A DNA stretch of 12,431 bases from Dehalococcoidia bacterium (lineage in GTDB: Bacteria; Chloroflexota; Dehalococcoidia; Dehalococcoidales; G020351185), in NCBI GenBank assembly GCA_030635945.1, contig DAOVXW010000006.1:1-12431 (forward strand), in the 5' to 3' direction. The notes under the pieces were generated by a model, which worked only from the letters and a program-made list of their open reading frames with translations, was not told where the DNA came from and made no database searches. Each line of letters opens with the position of its first letter. Position 1 is the stretch's first letter. A program made the position numbers and the translations under genes. Positions 7,610 through 12,431 of the stretch are shown here, one piece after another.

Positions 7610-8439
7610 GATTAAAGGAATCTTTCTTTCACACCCGACAGGTCCTGGCGGTTAATAATATCGATAACGCCCCGCTTGAGGGCGAGTTACTGCTAAGGCA
7701 AACCCTGAAAATAAACCGCGTGCAGTTCTACCAGAATCCTGCGCAACAGATTACTCCGGAACAGCAGGATATTTTACAAAAGCTTCTGGAACGGCGTCTT
7801 AACGGCGAGCCGTCAGCCTATATCAGCGGCTACCGGGAGTTCTATGGCCTTGATTTTTATGTCAACAATGATGTCCTTATTCCGCGGCCGGAAACCGAGC
7901 ATCTTGTAGAAAACACTGTGAGCCGGGCTCAAAAACACCGTAAACTCCTTATAGCCGATATAGGCACCGGCTGCGGTATTATCGCCATCAGCCTGGCGCT
8001 TAACCTGCCGCAGGCAAAAATATATGCTGCCGATATTTCAACCCCTGCCCTGAAGGTAGCCCGTTTCAACTGCTACAAACACGGAGTGGTTGATAGAATA
8101 AAACTGCTTAACGGCGATCTGCTTGAGCCGCTGCCCGAAGCGGTTGACTTTATCGTTACCAACCTGCCCTACGTCAGACAATCTGAGCTGGATACCCACA
8201 GCTTTGAACCGGCAACGGCACTCGATGGGGGGGCTGACGGATTGGAAATAATCAGTCGGCTGTGCCGTCAGGTAAACGGAAAACTCATACCTGGAGGCTG
8301 CCTGCTGCTGGAGATAGGCCAGGGGCAAAGGGAGGCAGTAACCGCCCTGCTGGATAGCCTCTTCCCCACCGCAGATATAGAAATAACACCTGATTTAAAC
8401 GGCATTGACCGCGTGGTCAGTATGACATTGCCGCGATAA
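7606..8439 (+). CDS. prmC: Peptide chain release factor N5-glutamine methyltransferase
   Basis: A 277-residue S-adenosylmethionine-dependent enzyme (also called HemK) that methylates the GGQ glutamine of release factors. An N-terminal helical domain (about 1-75) binds the factor. [11 protein letters not shown] (92-102) is a family hallmark, motif [13 protein letters not shown] is at 117-128, and the acidic AADIS (141-145) ends the second strand. The catalytic tetrapeptide is N186-L-P-Y189 rather than the usual NPPY; the second position is variable in the wider N-methyltransferase class, so activity is probably kept. The [13 protein letters not shown] segment (201-213) is intact. It begins with ATG inside ATGA, overlapping the prfA stop by 4 bases, and a GGAG lies 11 bases upstream. 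etfB follows 29 bases after its stop. Confidence 0.95.
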   Translation: MRLKESFFHTRQVLAVNNIDNAPLEGELLLRQTLKINRVQFYQNPAQQITPEQQDILQKLLERRLNGEPSAYISGYREFYGLDFYVNNDVLIPRPETEHLVENTVSRAQKHRKLLIADIGTGCGIIAISLALNLPQAKIYAADISTPALKVARFNCYKHGVVDRIKLLNGDLLEPLPEAVDFIVTNLPYVRQSELDTHSFEPATALDGGADGLEIISRLCRQVNGKLIPGGCLLLEIGQGQREAVTALLDSLFPTADIEITPDLNGIDRVVSMTLPR

Positions 8440-8468
8440 AATAATCTTTAAGGAATGAATCAGCCAAA

Positions 8469-9269
8469 ATGAACATAATTGTCTGCATCAAACAGGTCAT
8501 CGACCCCGAAGCGCCGCCGGCCAGCTTCAAGATAGATGCCACCACCAACAGTGTTGTATTACCGGCAGATATTCCACCGGTAATCGATCCCTACAGTGAG
8601 TATGCCCTGGAGGCGGCTCTCAAACTGAAGGATACTTATGGAGGAAAAATAACCGCCATAAGCCTGGGCAATAAACTGATAAGAGAAGTGATAAAAAAAC
8701 CATTATCAATGGGGGCTGACGAGCTTATCCTGCTGGAGGATGAAGCCTTTGCCGATGCTGATATCTGGTCAACGGCCTATCCGCTGACGATGGCGATAAT
8801 AAAGATTGATGAATATGACCTGATACTCTGTGGCCGCCAGTCTGCCGACCGTGATGCCGGGCAGGTGGGTTCCGGTATTGCCGAAATACTTGACCTGCCG
8901 TCTATAACACTGGCTCGTAAAATTGATATTTCCGGAGATAAGGCACTGGTTGAACGGGTAACCAATGACGGCTACGAAATCATTGAAACCACATTACCGG
9001 CAATGATTACCATAAGCAATGAGATCGGCGAGCCCCGCTACCCGACCATAAGGGGTATCATGGCAGCCAAGAAAAAGGAACCGACCGTCTGGAAGCCAGC
9101 CGATATCGACATCGATCCGTCTCAAGCCGGAGCTGCCGGCCGGCGCAGCCGCCTGGTCAAACTGTTAAAACCGGTTTACGAAAGTAAATGCGAGATTATA
9201 GATGGAGAAACGCCGGAAGAGGCAGCGGTTAATCTTGCTGAAAAACTCAGGCAGGAAAAGTTACTGTAG
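8469..9269 (+). CDS. etfB: Electron transfer flavoprotein, beta subunit
   Basis: A 266-residue subunit that, with EtfA, carries electrons from flavin dehydrogenases such as acyl-CoA dehydrogenases. MNIIVCIKQVID at the start, the PLSMGADELILL region (78-89), the loop CGRQSADRDAGQVGSG (121-136) and EPRYPTIRGIMAAKKK (188-203) are all characteristic. In ordinary ETFs this subunit binds AMP; in bifurcating ETFs a second FAD and NADH bind here. Sequence inspection does not decide between the two. An AAGGA (8450-8454) lies 14 bases before the ATG, rather far for an efficient site. It follows prmC by 29 bases without a clear terminator or promoter, so it may be expressed by readthrough from prfA-prmC. 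The dehydrogenase and quinone-side partners are not in the window. Confidence 0.93.
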   Translation: MNIIVCIKQVIDPEAPPASFKIDATTNSVVLPADIPPVIDPYSEYALEAALKLKDTYGGKITAISLGNKLIREVIKKPLSMGADELILLEDEAFADADIWSTAYPLTMAIIKIDEYDLILCGRQSADRDAGQVGSGIAEILDLPSITLARKIDISGDKALVERVTNDGYEIIETTLPAMITISNEIGEPRYPTIRGIMAAKKKEPTVWKPADIDIDPSQAGAAGRRSRLVKLLKPVYESKCEIIDGETPEEAAVNLAEKLRQEKLL

Positions 9270-9298
9270 AACAAATACCGGAAAGAAGGAATTATAAA

Positions 9299-10297
9299 GT
9301 GGTTGAATATAAAGGTATTATGGTGCTGGCTGAATCTGCAGATGGCAGGCTGGCAAATATAGCTAGGGAACTTCTCGGCTGCGGCCGAAAACTGGCTGAT
9401 GATCTGGATGAAGAATTGAGCGCCGTTATATTAGGCGACGGTGTCGCCGGACTTGCCCAGGAAGCTATAGCCTGCGGCGCCGATAAAATCTATATTGCCG
9501 ATAATCCGTTCCTTAAAGATTACAGGACTGAATCATACACCAACGCTATGGAAGAAATAGTAAAGCAGGTAATGCCACGCATCCTGCTTCTGGGGCAGAC
9601 ATCCATAGGCCGCGACCTGGCACCCGGTCTGGCTTTCAGGCTGGGCACTTCAGCTACCACCGATTGTATAGAACTGACTATTGATGCAGACTCCGGACAG
9701 TTACTGCAGACAAAACCGGTCTATGGCGGCAATGCTATGGCTACTTTCACCAGCGATTGCTACCCACAGATAGCCGCTGTCAGGCCAAAGGTATATTCAG
9801 CACCGGAGCCGGATAATTCAAGACAGGGAGAGGTTATTGCTATTGATACCGGGCCGGAATCAACGGCTAACAGAACCAGAGTCGTTGATAAGGTATCCCG
9901 GGTAAAAGAAGGTATAAGGCTTGAAGATGCGGCAGTTGTTGTCACCGGCGGCAGAGGTATCGGCAGTGCCGAAGGCTTCAAACAACTTGAAGAGCTGGCT
10001 GATCTGCTCGGGGGAGCAATCGGCGCCACCCGACCTCCCTGTGATAACGGTTGGATTCAGAATTCAGCCCAGATAGGGCTTACCGGCAAGATTATAGCCC
10101 CGGACTTCTATATGGCGATAGCCCTTTCCGGCTCAAGCCAGCATATCAGCGGTTGTAGCGGGGCCAGGAATATAATAGCCATAAACAAGGATGTGGAGGC
10201 AAATATCTTCAACGTTGCCCGTTTCGGCATTGTCGGCGACTGGAAAAAGGTGATACCGGCATTCACCGAAAAGGCAAGAGAACTTCTAGCCGAATAA
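9299..10297 (+). CDS. etfA: Electron transfer flavoprotein, alpha subunit
   Basis: A 332-residue partner of EtfB that holds the conserved FAD. The C-terminal FAD domain shows VVTGGRGIGS (214-223), GATRPPCDNGW (242-252) with R245, and QIGLTGKIIAPDFYMAIALS (258-277) followed by GSSQHISG (278-285) with Q281-H282. This stretch corresponds to the usual QVGQTGKxVAPxLY and GISGAIQH signatures with some changes (LTGK, SGSSQH). AINKDVEANIF (294-304) completes the family pattern. No N-terminal ferredoxin domain is present. The start is GTG, supported by AAGGA (9286-9290) with an 8-base spacer, 29 bases after etfB. The gene ends 19 bases from the convergent EF-G-like gene, with no convincing terminator between them. 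Electron acceptor and bifurcation type are unknown. Confidence 0.93.
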   Translation: MVEYKGIMVLAESADGRLANIARELLGCGRKLADDLDEELSAVILGDGVAGLAQEAIACGADKIYIADNPFLKDYRTESYTNAMEEIVKQVMPRILLLGQTSIGRDLAPGLAFRLGTSATTDCIELTIDADSGQLLQTKPVYGGNAMATFTSDCYPQIAAVRPKVYSAPEPDNSRQGEVIAIDTGPESTANRTRVVDKVSRVKEGIRLEDAAVVVTGGRGIGSAEGFKQLEELADLLGGAIGATRPPCDNGWIQNSAQIGLTGKIIAPDFYMAIALSGSSQHISGCSGARNIIAINKDVEANIFNVARFGIVGDWKKVIPAFTEKARELLAE

Positions 10298-10316
10298 AGC
10301 GAAACCAGATTATATT

Positions 10317-12386
10317 TTAACCCTTTTCCGCTTCCTTCTCGGCTTTGCGCTCATCAATAATCTTCTGGCTTATGTGTGCCGGCACTTCCTCATAGTGGCT
10401 AAACTCCATACTGAAAGTGCCCTTGCCCTGTGTTATTGATTTCAGGTCAATAGCATAGCGCAGTACCTCAGCCAAAGGCGCCTGTGCTTCTACGATATTA
10501 TTACCACCTGCAGGGTTCATACCCTGAACCCGGGCTCGTTTCGTATTCAGGTCGCTCATGATATCTCCGGTAAAGTCTCCGGGAATGATTACCTTTATAT
10601 TCATAATCGGTTCCAGCAACATGGGTTGCCCTTCGGAAAGTCCTCTCCTTAAGGCACCGGCGCCTGCAATCTTAAAGCAAATTTCAGAGGAATCCACCGG
10701 ATGAAAGCTGCCATCATAAAGGTTTGTTTTTACATGAACAACAGGATAACCGGCAAGAACACCTTCTTTGATCGCCTCTTTAACACCCTTCTCCACCGCC
10801 GGGAAGTAATTTTTTGGCACGGAACCACCCACCACCGTGCTGACGAACTCATTGGCTTTATCGCGTGGCAGCGGTGTCAATTCCAACCGAACGTGCCCGT
10901 ACTGGCCATGCCCGCCGGATTGTTTTCTATGTTTATATTCGGCTCTAGCTGTCTGTGTAATGGTTTCTTTATAGGGCACTTTGGGAATCGTCAGTGAAAC
11001 GCCGACGCCAAATTTGCGCTGCATTTTCTCTGCGGCAACATCAAGCTGTGTATCGCCCATACCGGATAATATCGTTTCACCGGTATCATGATCCCGGTGC
11101 ATGCGCAATGTCAGGTCCTCTTCGGTTAAGCGCGTCAGCGCCGAACCGAGTTTATCAAGGTCTGCCTTCGTCTTCGGATGTACAGCCACACTGTAAACCG
11201 GTTCGGGGAATGTCGCCGGCTTTATTTTTACCGGTTTATCCTGAACGCCCAGCGTATCCCCGGTAATGGTTATGTTAAGTTTGGCGACAGCACCTATATC
11301 TCCCGCCTCGACCTTGGGCACCGGTTCCTGATTCTTGCCCCTGACAATAAAAAGCTGTCCTATGCGTTCGACACCATTCTGATTTACGTTCCAGATTTGT
11401 GAATTGCTGTCAATAGCACCGGAGAAAACACGAAAATATGTAAGCTTGCCGACATAGGGATCAGCAGTCGTCTTAAACACCAACGCCGCCAGTGGCGATT
11501 GCCGGTCAGGTTTAATATCGGTTGTCTTGGAGTCAGTGGCGGTGACTATATCCGCTTCCCCGGCTGATGGCAGATAATTGCAAACAGCATCCAGCAACTG
11601 GCTGATGCCTGCATTTTGCAATGCCGAGCCGGTTAACACCGGCACAATCTTGCCACTCAATACTGCCTCTTTGAGGCCTTTTACAAGTTCTTCCTGGCTG
11701 ATTTCTTCCCCGCCGAGAAATTTTTCAATCATGACATCGTCGACCTCGGCAATCGCCTCGACCATCTTTTCCCGCATAGATTCTGCCTGTTCTTTAAGCG
11801 ATGCCGGTATTTCGCTTTCTTCGGCTTTATCGCCGGCATAGAATTTTAATGTCAACAGGTCAATTATGCCCTTGAAATCATTGTGGGCTCCGACGGGTAT
11901 CTGCAACGGTACACATCTATTACCAAAATTTGACTGTATCTGCTCTACTGTCTTATTGAAATTAGCGTTTTCGCGGTCCATCTTATTAATGAAAATAAGG
12001 CGAGCCATACCGGCATCTTCGCTGTATGCCCACGACTGCTCTGTGCCAACCTCTATACCGGCTGCCGCCGATACGAGAATGATAGCCCCCTCGCAAACCC
12101 TGACCGCCGCTCTGACTTCGCCGATAAAATCAGAATAGCCGGGCACATCCACGAGGTTTATCTTTTTATCCTGCCACTGGCAGGGCAGCAAGGTCAGATT
12201 AATGCTTATTTTACGTTTCATTTCATCGGGGTCGTAATCTGAGGTGGTGCTGTCGGCATCAACCCTGCCCAGTCTTTTTATTTCTCCACTGGTGAACAGG
12301 ATTGCCTCAGATAGCGATGTTTTACCGGCACCACTGTGGGAAAGCAGAACGACGTTGTGGATATTTTCCGGCTGGAATTGTTTCAT
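10317..12386 (-). CDS. EF-G-like translational GTPase (EF-G-2 / FusA2 type)
   Basis: A 689-residue protein with the five-domain layout of elongation factor G. GTPase landmarks are SHSGAGKTS (16-24), RKISI in switch I (58-62), DVPGYSDF (80-87), NKMD (134-137) and GSAL (253-256). Canonical EF-G has AHIDAGKTT, RGITI and DTPGHVDF at the first three, so the P-loop Asp is Gly19, the switch I Thr is Ser61 and the catalytic His is Tyr84. Domain II follows from about 297, domain III around 390-465, domain IV carries the tip segment RKQSGGHGQYGHV (487-499), and domain V ends near 670 before a charged tail. These variations are, as I recall, shared with the EF-G-2 group exemplified by the second EF-G of Thermus, whose cellular role is less clear than that of the main translocase. 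The ATG has AAGGTGA (12391-12397) four bases upstream. The principal fusA is presumably elsewhere. Confidence 0.9.
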   Translation of the reverse strand: MKQFQPENIHNVVLLSHSGAGKTSLSEAILFTSGEIKRLGRVDADSTTSDYDPDEMKRKISINLTLLPCQWQDKKINLVDVPGYSDFIGEVRAAVRVCEGAIILVSAAAGIEVGTEQSWAYSEDAGMARLIFINKMDRENANFNKTVEQIQSNFGNRCVPLQIPVGAHNDFKGIIDLLTLKFYAGDKAEESEIPASLKEQAESMREKMVEAIAEVDDVMIEKFLGGEEISQEELVKGLKEAVLSGKIVPVLTGSALQNAGISQLLDAVCNYLPSAGEADIVTATDSKTTDIKPDRQSPLAALVFKTTADPYVGKLTYFRVFSGAIDSNSQIWNVNQNGVERIGQLFIVRGKNQEPVPKVEAGDIGAVAKLNITITGDTLGVQDKPVKIKPATFPEPVYSVAVHPKTKADLDKLGSALTRLTEEDLTLRMHRDHDTGETILSGMGDTQLDVAAEKMQRKFGVGVSLTIPKVPYKETITQTARAEYKHRKQSGGHGQYGHVRLELTPLPRDKANEFVSTVVGGSVPKNYFPAVEKGVKEAIKEGVLAGYPVVHVKTNLYDGSFHPVDSSEICFKIAGAGALRRGLSEGQPMLLEPIMNIKVIIPGDFTGDIMSDLNTKRARVQGMNPAGGNNIVEAQAPLAEVLRYAIDLKSITQGKGTFSMEFSHYEEVPAHISQKIIDERKAEKEAEKG

Positions 12387-12416
12387 CTAATCACCTTCAT
12401 TTCTTGATTACCGACT

Positions 12417-12422
12417 ATTATA
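12417..12422 (-). promoter_or_regulatory. Candidate -10 box for the EF-G-like gene
   Basis: A perfect TATAAT on the minus strand lies 30 bases before the ATG and would start transcription near 12410. The matching -35 region falls beyond the right edge of the window and cannot be checked. Confidence 0.35.
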
Positions 12423-12431
12423 AATAAAAAA

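Noticed and set aside
8405..8442. Possible promoter before etfB (TTGACC at 8405-8410)
   Set aside because: No acceptable -10 box occurs at 16-18 bases; readthrough from prmC is simpler.
10288..10344. Imperfect inverted repeat across the etfA/EF-G-like junction (AGCCGA with AAGCG, paired to CGCTT with TCGGCT)
   Set aside because: The stem is interrupted, the loop is 27 bases, most of it lies in coding sequence and no T-run follows, so it is not convincing as a bidirectional terminator.
1..12431. Defence system, mobile element, CRISPR array, tRNA, rRNA or riboswitch
   Set aside because: All long frames on the sensible strands are housekeeping families, no terminal repeats or regular spacers were seen, and the few intergenic gaps (largest 133 bases) are too small for such elements.

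Overview
The window holds eleven protein-coding genes (one cut by the left edge) packed at high density, with no RNA genes, mobile elements, CRISPR arrays or phage traces that I can see. It looks like a core chromosomal segment of a bacterium with roughly balanced base composition. The gene types, and my recollection of similar proteins (the basic N-terminus of the parvulin, the MobB C-terminal extension, the NLPY variant of PrmC), suggest an uncultured member of the Chloroflexota, probably class Dehalococcoidia. That placement is inference from memory. The electron-transfer flavoprotein pair suggests oxidation of acyl-CoA or another organic acid rather than a purely organohalide-respiring life.

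Left block, minus strand (5212 down to 1): mobB, a membrane-anchored protein with two parvulin-like domains, homoserine dehydrogenase (hom), threonine synthase (thrC), a flavin reductase-like protein, and the first 68 codons of GTP cyclohydrolase I (folE). Gaps are 5 to 28 bases, so this reads as one operon. A near-consensus promoter (TTGCAC, 17 bases, TATAAT) lies immediately upstream of mobB. hom and thrC supply two steps of threonine synthesis; the other members serve cofactor synthesis and envelope protein folding, so the operon is a housekeeping mixture.

Centre (5213 to 5345): a short divergent control region. The two candidate promoters have their -35 boxes almost back to back, and an 8-base inverted repeat overlaps the expected start point of the rightward transcript.

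Right block, plus strand (5346 to 10297): a sugar nucleotidyltransferase with a left-handed beta-helix tail, then prfA (RF1), prmC (the methyltransferase that modifies the RF1 GGQ glutamine; it overlaps prfA by 4 bases), then etfB and etfA. prfA has its own strong promoter candidate with an unusually short leader.

Right end, minus strand (12386 to 10317): an EF-G-like translational GTPase of the EF-G-2/FusA2 type, convergent with etfA across only 19 bases. Its GTPase centre differs from canonical EF-G at three positions.

I did not find evidence for a new multi-gene system. The points worth a second look are local: altered catalytic motifs in the EF-G-like protein, PrmC and the parvulin-like protein, the C-terminal CxxC of the flavin reductase, start-codon corrections, and the compact divergent promoter.
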